Part shown: piece after piece, positions 1 through 6,169 of the stretch
Numbering within the stretch: the first letter of the stretch is position 1
How the letters are laid out: each line of letters begins with the position of its first letter
Source of the DNA: CAZGMJ01 sp964526785
GTDB lineage: Bacteria > Planctomycetota > Phycisphaerae > Sedimentisphaerales > Anaerobacaceae
Assembly (NCBI GenBank): GCA_964526785.1
Contig: CAZGMJ010000126.1
Location: forward strand, 1 to 6,956
Length of the DNA stretch: 6,956 nucleotides
Direction of reading: 5' to 3'
Notes under the pieces: generated by a model
Seen by the model: only the letters and a program-made list of their open reading frames with translations
The model's database searches: none
What the model was told of the DNA's origin: nothing
Program-made: the position numbers and the translations under genes

Positions 1-570
1 CAGACCGGTAATTCCAATTGCCGTCGAACGGTAAAAATGATTGTCGCTGATCACATCCAACCAGGCAGTCGGCGCGACCCAATCACCGGGGGGCTCAAAC
101 AGAGAAAAACGCAAGTGCTTTGGTTGCACGATGGCCACCTTACCGCACGATGTGCCGTTTAAGAGTCTTACGTACTCGTCTTCCAAATCAAATATCCATA
201 TGGGATGGCCAGTCTCAATCGCCTGTTTGGCGACGTAGAAGGATAAGACACTCTTGCCGGCACCAGTGAAGCCGAAAATGCCCGTATGCCGGGTACACAT
301 TGAAGCCGACAAACGCAGTTCCGGACCGCGTTTCTCTCCCTGCATAGCGCACCCTATGTGAAACACCCCATCCGGCAACTTACGCACCGGCCAAAAGATC
401 GGCGGGTCGGCCGGATCGAAGCCTAGCTTCACACAACGCCGCCTGAGCAGCGTTCGAACCGTGTTCTGCATCCTCTGGTGGCGGCGAAAGATCCGCACCA
501 AACGACGAACGGCTGGATCGTCCTCCCCGAGAAAGCGCACTATCATCTCAATATCATCCGGCAGGTTCAC
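1..570 (-). CDS. HerA/DUF87-like P-loop ATPase, N-terminal part, cut by window edge
   Basis: The 190 visible codons contain a clear Walker A motif, GFTGAGKS, at residues 100-107. It is followed by a hydrophobic β-strand and acidic turn, IWIFDLEDEY (124-133), which matches the 'fDxxgEY' segment after the P-loop in HerA/FtsK/TraG-like DUF87 ATPases. Residues 1-45 are charged and helical. Such proteins usually form hexameric motors that move DNA or protein; which one applies here is not visible. The Walker B aspartate, sensor and arginine finger would lie beyond the left edge. The GTG start at 570-568 is chosen because it overlaps the TGA stop of the upstream membrane gene (GTGA) and has an AGAGG stretch about 8 bases upstream. 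It is the third gene of a tightly coupled operon with a zinc-binding protein and a membrane protein, so membrane-associated action is plausible. The P-loop class is secure; the HerA/DUF87 assignment is moderate. Confidence 0.8.
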   Translation of the reverse strand, partial: MNLPDDIEMIVRFLGEDDPAVRRLVRIFRRHQRMQNTVRTLLRRRCVKLGFDPADPPIFWPVRKLPDGVFHIGCAMQGEKRGPELRLSASMCTRHTGIFGFTGAGKSVLSFYVAKQAIETGHPIWIFDLEDEYVRLLNGTSCGKVAIVQPKHLRFSLFEPPGDWVAPTAWLDVISDNHFYRSTAIGITGL

Positions 571-827
571 CGGCGAGGCCTCTTGCCATCGTTTTGCAGA
601 TTCCTCAACACTACAGGCCCCTCTTTGCCACAGACAATGGCACCCAATGTGGCACATATCAGAGCCAATCCCGGAAGTATGTGGCCAGTAGCCTGCATCA
701 CCCAGCTGGCAGCGATCAGCCCCAATAGACCTCCAGCGATCGTCGATACAAGCAGAGCCCAGTGCCGTCCTACCCACGGCCGAAGTGGACCACAGATTAG
801 AAGAAATAGTACAATCATTTTGAGCAT
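567..827 (-). CDS. small hydrophobic membrane protein, 86 aa
   Basis: The product is strongly hydrophobic with three candidate membrane segments: about residues 2-13, 22-44 and 48-66. A short basic tail follows (KRPRR at the very end), which would favour a cytoplasmic C terminus. No family is recognised. The ATG at 827-825 lies one base after the TGA stop (831-829) of the upstream zinc-finger gene, and a GGAGG site (842-838) sits 10 bases upstream. The gene ends in a GTGA overlap with the ATPase gene. This tight coupling suggests the three proteins are made together, with this one perhaps anchoring the ATPase to the membrane. The same frame stays open and hydrophobic upstream to about 893, so a longer form starting at GTG cannot be excluded, but no ribosome site supports it. 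Confidence 0.72.
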   Translation of the reverse strand: MLKMIVLFLLICGPLRPWVGRHWALLVSTIAGGLLGLIAASWVMQATGHILPGLALICATLGAIVCGKEGPVVLRNLQNDGKRPRR

Positions 828-828
828 T

Positions 829-1236
829 TCAATCGAGCCTCCAAAATATACGCCAGTAATGAATCCAACTGTGTCGCGTACAATAGGTCCTATCACCGAA
901 ACTGCGACTATGATTGCGACAAACCGCTGCCCCGCAGTGCGTGCATGTCCGCATGCACCCCTCCGTGCTGCACAGAACTTCCCCTCCAATCTCGCAGATA
1001 CCGGCTACCCGGACTTTCTCGTCGATGGTGTGCCCAAAGGCACAGGTACCCACTTCGACAACATCCACAATCCGCGCCCCCTCGCGCTCGTCTTCGAATT
1101 GAAAGGTGTTCTTGTGAAATGGAGTTCCATGACGACCGAGCTTGCCACCCAGCGTACGCATCGTCGTATGCCGGGAGCCACCGCCCTTTTGGCGAAACTC
1201 ACTGCGTAGTCGATTCATCAGCGGTCTTCGTGCCAT
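829..1236 (-). CDS. Cys/His-rich zinc-binding protein, 135 aa
   Basis: The N-terminal 45 residues are basic (ten or more Arg/Lys), which suits nucleic-acid contact. From residue 65 the protein is rich in Cys and His: C65, H69, C81, C89, C94, then C98-X2-C101-X4-C106-X2-H109-X9-C119-X2-H122. The last block resembles a treble-clef or cross-braced zinc site (RING/B-box-like spacing), but no named family is claimed. The C terminus is aromatic (several W, Y and F). The ATG start at 1236 is well supported by AGGAGGT (1249-1243) 6 bases upstream. This is the first gene of the minus-strand operon and lies directly under promoter copy P1. It may be a DNA-binding or adaptor subunit for the downstream membrane protein and ATPase; this is inference from context. 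Confidence 0.78.
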   Translation of the reverse strand: MARRPLMNRLRSEFRQKGGGSRHTTMRTLGGKLGRHGTPFHKNTFQFEDEREGARIVDVVEVGTCAFGHTIDEKVRVAGICEIGGEVLCSTEGCMRTCTHCGAAVCRNHSRSFGDRTYCTRHSWIHYWRIFWRLD

Positions 1237-1261
1237 TGTTCTACCTCCTATTCATCGACAG

Positions 1262-1295
1262 TAGAGTCTGCACGGCAGCATAATCTTACAAGAAA
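1262..1295 (-). promoter_or_regulatory. P1: GTAAG-N18-CTCTA promoter for the zinc-finger/membrane/ATPase operon
   Basis: Read on the minus strand: TTTCTT (1295-1290), GTAAG (1289-1285), 18 bases, CTCTA (1266-1262). Transcription would start near 1255, leaving a short leader that includes the AGGAGGT ribosome site of the zinc-finger gene. The element and its spacing are identical to copies at 1860-1893 and 6256-6289. The architecture is that of an ECF σ promoter, and the likely recogniser is the σ encoded at 2013. Confidence 0.7.
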
Positions 1296-1310
1296 GGCAC
1301 CAAAGGCACA
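1293..1310 (+). repeat. two tandem 9-base repeats, AAAGGCACC/AAAGGCACA
   Basis: Two directly adjacent copies differ only at the last base. They lie just upstream of the P1 -35 element (minus strand) and next to the possible -35 of the rightward promoter at 1312. The position suits an operator or activator site in a divergent control region, but two short copies could also arise by chance slippage. Confidence 0.4.
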
Positions 1311-1311
1311 T

Positions 1312-1341
1312 TTGATGTTGCAGCGGCGCAAGGCTTATATA
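1312..1341 (+). promoter_or_regulatory. possible σ70-type promoter, TTGATG-N18-TATATA
   Basis: TTGATG (1312-1317) and TATATA (1336-1341) are separated by 18 bases. A start near 1348 would give a leader of only about 16 bases before the ATG at 1364. This is the only promoter-like match seen for the orphan ORF, and it differs from the shared GTAAG/CTCTA element. Confidence 0.35.
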
Positions 1342-1363
1342 TCTGCTTGGACAATTATCAGAT

Positions 1364-1753
1364 ATGTATAAGCTGGTAGGCTCCCCACAATTCAGCATCT
1401 ATCCAGATCTCTGGAAGAAGGATCGCTATCGCACCTGCTTGTCGGGTATGCTATTATCGAGTATGGCGCCAGTTGACGCGGCAATCGAGCGGTATGGCTA
1501 CTATATGGTGGATGCTGATCAGTACGGCCGGTCCTACCAACATGCCCATGATAAGCAGCGCACAGCAGAGTTGGACGAAATCGACTCCGAGGGCCTAGCA
1601 GTGCGGCTCATCCTCTACCAGAATGACCTGGACGAAGGGGGCATCGTAGCCGCCAAGGAGCAAGATGTGGCTCTTTACCGTGAGATATGGCGTGCGGTGA
1701 ACTGTTACGCAGTCGAAGGGCCTGTCAGAAACTACGGCCGCATTGATGAATGA
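1364..1753 (+). CDS. hypothetical protein, 129 aa
   Basis: No family is recognised. The product is acidic overall, soluble, with a Tyr-rich stretch around residues 44-58 and several amphipathic helical segments; there is no signal peptide or membrane helix. An in-frame TGA at 1313-1315 limits the upstream extent and no GTG or TTG lies between, so ATG 1364 is the only long start. No SD sequence precedes it; the upstream bases are AT-rich (TATATA, then ATTATCAGAT). It is read away from the zinc-finger operon and towards the σ operon, but a 259-base gap with its own promoters separates it from the latter. Composition is protein-like and no competing ORF exists on the other strand, so a real gene is more likely than not. 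Confidence 0.5.
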   Translation: MYKLVGSPQFSIYPDLWKKDRYRTCLSGMLLSSMAPVDAAIERYGYYMVDADQYGRSYQHAHDKQRTAELDEIDSEGLAVRLILYQNDLDEGGIVAAKEQDVALYREIWRAVNCYAVEGPVRNYGRIDE

Positions 1754-1785
1754 CGCACAGACGGAACGCATTTGGCACCAGGAGC

Positions 1786-1814
1786 TTGACTTACATCGAT
1801 TGCCTCTCGATACT
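1786..1814 (+). promoter_or_regulatory. possible housekeeping promoter for the σ operon, TTGACT-N17-GATACT
   Basis: TTGACT (1786-1791) matches the σ70 -35 hexamer at 5 of 6 bases. With an ideal 17-base spacer comes GATACT (1809-1814), 4 of 6 matches to TATAAT. It would give basal transcription of the σ operon before the autoregulated promoter at 1860 is active. A 5-base inverted repeat, GATAC-N7-GTATC (1809-1825), covers the -10 and start region and could be an operator. Confidence 0.4.
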
Positions 1815-1859
1815 GGTGTCGTATCTCGTGGAGATGCTGTACACGGAAAAACTTGCTAC

Positions 1860-1893
1860 TTTTTCGTAAGGATCGCACGGCCCCGGTTCTCTA
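1860..1893 (+). promoter_or_regulatory. P2: GTAAG-N18-CTCTA promoter for the σ operon
   Basis: TTTTTC (1860-1865), GTAAG (1866-1870), 18 bases, CTCTA (1889-1893). Transcription would start near 1900, leaving a leader of about 110 bases before the σ gene. The match to P1 and P3 is exact in both boxes and in spacing, pointing to positive autoregulation by the encoded σ factor. The T-rich arm also forms an inverted repeat with GAAAAA at 1846-1851. Confidence 0.7.
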
Positions 1894-2012
1894 TTAGGGT
1901 GAGTTGCATCTAGGCAATGAAGGTATGTTCCAAAGCCAGTGTAGAGTCTTAACTGAGAACCAAGCAGTTATGCATAAGTAAAATCCCAAGAAACCAGAAA
2001 GGAAGAGTCGCA

Positions 2013-3017
2013 ATGGACAAGGGATCAGAATCCTGCCCATTCGCAGGTGACTGCGGGGCTTGTGGCCAATCCCTGATAGACGCCCGACGAGGAGGGCGTC
2101 TGAATCAGCACTGTATCTTTGCCGGACTCGCCGCCGACCGCTCTCAATGCCGCAGGATATTACTCAAGGGGCTGTATAACGACGGTTCCGACAATGCGAG
2201 CCAATGGGCCGATGCGCTTCGACCAGATTTGGATCATGCATGCAAAGAGATTATCGCGCTTGCGTATCCGAGGACAAATGCAGCGAAAGAAGTCTTCTTC
2301 GAGGCCTTCCACCGACTGATATTGAGCAACATCGTGAAAGGCTTCCATTTGACAGAGCAAACCCTGCCCTCCGTTGACGATATGCTCCAGGAAGTCTGCA
2401 AGAATCTCCACGAGCATTTTAGCAAAGGTGCCCGCATAAACAAGTCTCTGGCACACTATGTCTCGGCGGTTACGGTCTATACGTGTTTTAAGAAGATCAA
2501 GGAGTATCGTCGCAAGCCCAGCGCGCTGCATAAAGGGGCAAGGGCCGAGCGGCCTTTGAGTCATCAGTTGGTCCCTCCTTACGTGGTGGAGGAATGGGAA
2601 GCTTGCGAACACAGCCTTCGACGCCTGGGGCGAGATGATGCAGATCGGATTATAATTGCGCACTTGTGTATTAATGGATGGAGTGCGAAGAACTCACATG
2701 CGACCAAGACCATTATCACTCAGTGGAAGAAACTGGCGCAGATGAATCCTGATGAAGTGCGGCGACTTTGCGCACAGGTGTGGCGAAGTACTGACGGATG
2801 TAGCCAAGTATGCTGGCCGCGACTTGCGGCAGATAGCATCAACGCCGGTATACTGGCCCCCTATCAAACAGCGATTGCACTGGCCGTAGCCTCACATATG
2901 GACTGCGATCAGACGCTCGGGATGCTGGAGAAGTTGGCCCGGCTAAGCACCAGCCAATCCGCTATTACTACGCGAATCAATCGCCTGCGCGAACTGCTAG
3001 TCAAATGCACAGGATGA
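2013..3017 (+). CDS. ECF-like RNA polymerase σ factor with Cys-rich N-terminal extension, 334 aa
   Basis: Residues 95-170 match σ region 2. A helical segment is followed by VDDMLQEVCKNL (121-132), equivalent to the conserved 'D-x-x-Q-E' of region 2.2. Then comes a helix from LAHYV to EYRRKP (146-169), equivalent to regions 2.3-2.4, which melt and read the -10. The C-terminal part (about 190-334) is helical and has σ4-like traits, such as AITTRINRLRELL near 317-329, but no clean helix-turn-helix is obvious. At 334 aa it is much longer than a minimal ECF σ (usually about 170-200). The N terminus carries C8-X5-C14-X2-C17 plus C34 and C46, a possible metal or redox site. The start is supported by AAAGGAAG (1998-2005). 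It is followed 45 bases later by the zinc-finger anti-σ gene and preceded by P2, fitting an autoregulated σ/anti-σ pair. σ2 is fairly sure; promoter specificity is inferred. Confidence 0.75.
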   Translation: MDKGSESCPFAGDCGACGQSLIDARRGGRLNQHCIFAGLAADRSQCRRILLKGLYNDGSDNASQWADALRPDLDHACKEIIALAYPRTNAAKEVFFEAFHRLILSNIVKGFHLTEQTLPSVDDMLQEVCKNLHEHFSKGARINKSLAHYVSAVTVYTCFKKIKEYRRKPSALHKGARAERPLSHQLVPPYVVEEWEACEHSLRRLGRDDADRIIIAHLCINGWSAKNSHATKTIITQWKKLAQMNPDEVRRLCAQVWRSTDGCSQVCWPRLAADSINAGILAPYQTAIALAVASHMDCDQTLGMLEKLARLSTSQSAITTRINRLRELLVKCTG

Positions 3018-3041
3018 GCAAGACGATTAGGTTTACCACCA

Positions 3042-3055
3042 CCTCTGCTGAGGAG
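3042..3055 (+). promoter_or_regulatory. ribosome site of the anti-σ gene inside a small inverted repeat
   Basis: AGGAG (3051-3055) lies 7 bases before the ATG at 3063 and fixes that start. CCTC (3042-3045) can pair with GAGG (3050-3053) across a TGCT loop, partly covering the ribosome site. The stem is only 4 bp, so any effect on anti-σ translation would be modest. Confidence 0.4.
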
Positions 3056-3062
3056 TACGATT

Positions 3063-4100
3063 ATGAGTCATAACCGATGTCTATCTGATGCCGATCTTAT
3101 TCGTCTGTGGAAAGACGATTTAGATGCGCGAGAGCGCCAGGCATTCGAGCAACACATGCATGCCTGTGAGTTGTGTAGGCAGCGCTTCGAGCGGATTGCC
3201 GCCAGCGCGGTGGATTCTGTCGGCGGTCTGGCGGCTAAGTCTCGACAGGCACCTGACTGTCCCTCGGACACCACGCTGATGCAATTCGCATCCCAGTCTC
3301 TGACTGTGGAAGATCAGGATGCCGTGGCGGCGCACATGCCAGATTGCCCCCGCTGCATTGACAGGCTGGCTGGGATCTTCTGCCGGGATTTCGAACGCAA
3401 CGGCCAGCGCTGGTGGCGCGAATTCTGCCAACAACAGGTTTTTGGCCTGCTGATCCAACTGCCGCAACTGGAAATTGAAAGTTTGCTGGACTGCGGGGAT
3501 TCGTGGATGAAGGCATCTATCCAACCGGAGACGATCATCCAGTTACCTCTATTCAAAAGACCTGATGCAAACATCAAGACATTGGCGGCCGATTCAGGCG
3601 AAGGATTGTTGAAGCAGAAGTTCTCGCAAAAGGACCCAGATTTCGCCGTTGAGGTGGTTCAGGTCGGGCGCCAGCTGCGCATCAGTGCAACATCTACGGA
3701 CCTGGCATATGCAAACTGCCTGGCCCGGCTTACATTGTTGTCGGCCGGGACGCGTCGATGGTCGTGTATCGTACTGATGGAAGATAGTCATTGTACCTGT
3801 ATACTCGAGCCTGAGACGGTCAAAACCATCGATTTGTCTGATGGGGACGTGGCGCTTCGCATCGATCCGCTCCAGAGCGCTGATGCGCTTCGTGAGGCTG
3901 GTACAGAGGCCTATGTACCCATCCTGACCAAGCTCTTACAACACAAAGACGCTGGTATCCGTTGTGGCGCTATAGATGTACTAACGCGCATCTGTGGTCA
4001 GGAGGCCCAACGATGGATCGTGCCTCTAGCTGAAGATGAAGACGCTGATGTGCGTTCTGCTGCCCGACGAGCCCTGCATCGATGGCCATGGCAAAGATAG
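3063..4100 (+). CDS. soluble anti-σ factor with two zf-HC2-type zinc fingers and HEAT-like C terminus, 345 aa
   Basis: Two tandem zinc-binding anti-σ (ZAS/zf-HC2) modules are visible. The first has C6 followed by H31-X3-C35-X2-C38. The second has C66 followed by H91-X3-C95-X2-C98. Each starts with the same 'C-x-S-D-x-x-L' lead, so they look like a duplication. Such modules clamp ECF σ factors and block binding to core polymerase. The middle (about 135-270) looks β-rich and is not recognised. The end (about 275-342) has two helical repeats with the HEAT-like pattern 'vp.L..ll..-D..vR..Ai..L', e.g. DAGIRCGAIDVL and DADVRSAARRAL. No transmembrane helix is present, so unlike RseA-type anti-σ factors it is cytosolic. 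It sits between the σ gene and a Lon-like membrane protease gene, its likely partner and its likely regulator. Confidence 0.82.
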   Translation: MSHNRCLSDADLIRLWKDDLDARERQAFEQHMHACELCRQRFERIAASAVDSVGGLAAKSRQAPDCPSDTTLMQFASQSLTVEDQDAVAAHMPDCPRCIDRLAGIFCRDFERNGQRWWREFCQQQVFGLLIQLPQLEIESLLDCGDSWMKASIQPETIIQLPLFKRPDANIKTLAADSGEGLLKQKFSQKDPDFAVEVVQVGRQLRISATSTDLAYANCLARLTLLSAGTRRWSCIVLMEDSHCTCILEPETVKTIDLSDGDVALRIDPLQSADALREAGTEAYVPILTKLLQHKDAGIRCGAIDVLTRICGQEAQRWIVPLAEDEDADVRSAARRALHRWPWQR

Positions 4101-4102
4101 AA

Positions 4103-4107
4103 AAGGG
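4103..4107 (+). promoter_or_regulatory. ribosome site deciding the start of the Lon-like gene
   Basis: AAGGG lies 7 bases before the ATG at 4115 and just after the anti-σ stop (TAG, 4098-4100). The earlier in-frame ATGs at 4082 and 4088 lie inside the anti-σ gene without a good site, so 4115 is preferred. Confidence 0.55.
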
Positions 4108-4114
4108 TCGCCTC

Positions 4115-6169
4115 ATGCAGAATATACCCAGCGAGAGTCCACCATTCGATATACTGATTGCGACAGATAGACCACACGACGCGTTTGCACTGTTTCTGGA
4201 AGAGATCGACAAAAAGGACTTCGCAGCGCTCTTGACGCATGAACTCGAGATGTTCCAGCATTTGTGCCTCAAAACAGTGCCCCAGCTCTGCCGTGATTAT
4301 ACACTGTGGTTGGCGCGTCATCGAGATCACATGCGGCGTATGCTCAGTTTGCTGAACGACGCTCTAAAGGCCGGTTTCTTGGAACCAGCCGCTACTGCGA
4401 ATATCGCGTCGCTGCGATGTCTGCTGGCTATCGTCAAGGCTATGGACGGCGCGTTGGAAGCGGTTCACAAGGAATTGTGTCTGGCAGGTGGTGCGCTGAC
4501 GATTCCCTTGCCGAAGCCAGATAAGGAGTTTCGAGAGCAGTTGCAAAGAATCCAGTGGACCGAGTCCACAAGCATTGATTTGCTCAAAGCCTTTTTTGAT
4601 TCCTACATGGACTTCGTGCGCACTGCTGGCCAACCCCAACTGGCGAACAATCTGCATGCAAACATCCGTCGCCTGCTGGAAGCTATTGAACGCGATGAAC
4701 ATCGGTGCGGTATTGTGCGGGCATTGTTCCATGACAAGATCGCACAAGACGGTCTGGCCGCCTATGTACACGTACGACTGAAACGACTATCCGATTCGAC
4801 CGGAAATGGGCACCACGGCGATGTCATCACGTATGTTGGTTCTAAGCAGGATCATATCTCTTGCGAGATGGAGGAGGCAGCCCAAGCTACACGACAGGTC
4901 GTAGACTGTTATCTAAAACGGCACGATCTATATGACGGCCTCGATGCATATCGTGTCCTGTGGGAAATCGGCAGTGTCGATGGCGATCAACTGGTTATGG
5001 GCCGCAAACTCGAAGGCGCATCGATCGCCCTGCCGCTGGCGATCGCCATTGTCTCAGCATACCTGGAGCGACCGGTACCGAATGATACGGCCTTTACCGG
5101 GGCATTCTCGCCCGTCGGTCTCGCCGATGGGGAACTACGGCCAGTCGATGGCATCGATCGCAAATTGCGATATGCCGCGAAGAATGGGTGCAAAGTCGCG
5201 TGCATACCGGCAGCTAACACGGTGCACCTGGACAACCGTCCAGTACTCCAAAGTCTTCTTCAAAATCACAATACGACTGTCGTAGGCGCCGAATCGCTCG
5301 ACAATGTCTGCGAGCAGATATTCCCGCCGATCGGTAGCGGCCGTATGCGGGATATAATGCGAGATACACTGCTGGTCACTGCAGACGTTTTGCGGCTCAG
5401 GCATCATGTAGATACATGGGACGGGAACCAGGCAATAGGACGGCGTCATCGGAAGTACATCCTTGGTGTTAGCGCAGCAACGGCGGTACTCATCATGTTG
5501 GAGACAATGCGGCTGTACAAGGCTTTTGCGCCCGACTATCCGGCTGCATGGGCATGGCTACGAATAGGCGGATCGGCTTCTACAGCGTTTGTTGTCGTAC
5601 TCGGCAGCTGTGCGATGGCTCTGGCCACGTTGCGCCACACAAAGAGATGGGGCTGGTTTGGCATTATGCTGTCTTCGCTGCTCTGGTATGCTGCCACCGT
5701 AGCGATCACGGCTTCCATGCTGCCGCGAAGGACCGAAATCAGCCATATGTTCAACAGCCCTCCTCTGGCTGGTCTACTCAAGGATTTGCTGGTCGTGTGG
5801 TTCTTCGCCGCTGTCTTTGCAGGTGACGTGCTGTGCGTGGTCGCTGCACTGGAGCACCTCCTCGACCGACGCCAGTTCATCACAGCGAGGCAATGCCTGC
5901 GATGGGCATCTCAGCTAGAAGCGCGTATGCCGATTTGGTCAGTGTATTTTTCCTGGGAAAAGGGCCTTGTTGGCATGGCAATCGCAGTAGTCATTTTGTT
6001 GGCGTCACTGCTGTATTATTTGTACAAGCTCAATTATCAAGAAGCGGGCGCCTTTGCGGAAGCTGTTTTGGTGATCGTACAAGCCGCAGTATTCCTGATC
6101 GCAATCACTCTGATTCTTGCCTTCTACAAGTCAGCACTGGCCGAGATACGCTTGCGAATGGCCAAGTAA
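4115..6169 (+). CDS. membrane-anchored Lon-like (S16) Ser-Lys protease, 684 aa
   Basis: Three parts are visible. Residues 1-210 are mostly α-helical and unrecognised. Residues about 215-405 resemble the Lon proteolytic domain. Lon's 'DGPSAG' appears as EGASIA with Ser303; its 'T-G' strand appears as FTGAF (327-331); and its 'PIGGLKEK' appears as PVDGIDRK with Lys350. Both members of the S16 catalytic dyad are therefore kept, with 47 residues between them against 43 in E. coli Lon, the extra four in the loop before the lysine. 'CKVACIP' (359-365) matches Lon 'IKTVLIP'. Residues 440-684 hold about six hydrophobic helices: near 449-468, 483-505, 513-534, 554-580, 616-638 and 645-671. There is no AAA+ module or Walker motif, so it is not a classical ATP-driven Lon. 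The gene starts 14 bases after the anti-σ stop, so the anti-σ is the obvious candidate substrate. An alternative start at 4082 adds 11 residues. Confidence 0.8.
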   Translation: MQNIPSESPPFDILIATDRPHDAFALFLEEIDKKDFAALLTHELEMFQHLCLKTVPQLCRDYTLWLARHRDHMRRMLSLLNDALKAGFLEPAATANIASLRCLLAIVKAMDGALEAVHKELCLAGGALTIPLPKPDKEFREQLQRIQWTESTSIDLLKAFFDSYMDFVRTAGQPQLANNLHANIRRLLEAIERDEHRCGIVRALFHDKIAQDGLAAYVHVRLKRLSDSTGNGHHGDVITYVGSKQDHISCEMEEAAQATRQVVDCYLKRHDLYDGLDAYRVLWEIGSVDGDQLVMGRKLEGASIALPLAIAIVSAYLERPVPNDTAFTGAFSPVGLADGELRPVDGIDRKLRYAAKNGCKVACIPAANTVHLDNRPVLQSLLQNHNTTVVGAESLDNVCEQIFPPIGSGRMRDIMRDTLLVTADVLRLRHHVDTWDGNQAIGRRHRKYILGVSAATAVLIMLETMRLYKAFAPDYPAAWAWLRIGGSASTAFVVVLGSCAMALATLRHTKRWGWFGIMLSSLLWYAATVAITASMLPRRTEISHMFNSPPLAGLLKDLLVVWFFAAVFAGDVLCVVAALEHLLDRRQFITARQCLRWASQLEARMPIWSVYFSWEKGLVGMAIAVVILLASLLYYLYKLNYQEAGAFAEAVLVIVQAAVFLIAITLILAFYKSALAEIRLRMAK

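Noticed and set aside
478..1209. Long plus-strand open frame of 243 codons
   Set aside because: It is antisense to three coupled minus-strand genes with ribosome sites, a Walker A motif and a zinc-ligand pattern; its product is low-complexity and matches nothing.
1334..1364. Archaeal-type TATA box (TTATATAT about 26 bases before an ATG) with leaderless translation
   Set aside because: The other genes have strong bacterial SD sites and the window encodes a σ factor and anti-σ, so a bacterial promoter reading is preferred.
1941..1949. GTAGAGTCT, a second copy of the reverse complement of the P1 -10 region
   Set aside because: It points to the minus strand, and no GTAAG lies 18 bases upstream in that direction, so it is not a fourth promoter copy.
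1917..1981. Short ORFs in the σ leader (11 codons from 1917, 18 codons from 1925) as leader peptides
   Set aside because: No ribosome site at a usable distance and no regulatory codon pattern; each is too short to judge.
1956..1984. Alternative promoter GAACC followed by TAAAAT just before the σ gene
   Set aside because: The spacing and boxes fit neither a good σ70 nor the shared element; P2 explains the operon better.
2160..2663. Minus-strand open frame of 167 codons
   Set aside because: It is antisense to the σ2 domain of the σ gene and has no supporting motif.
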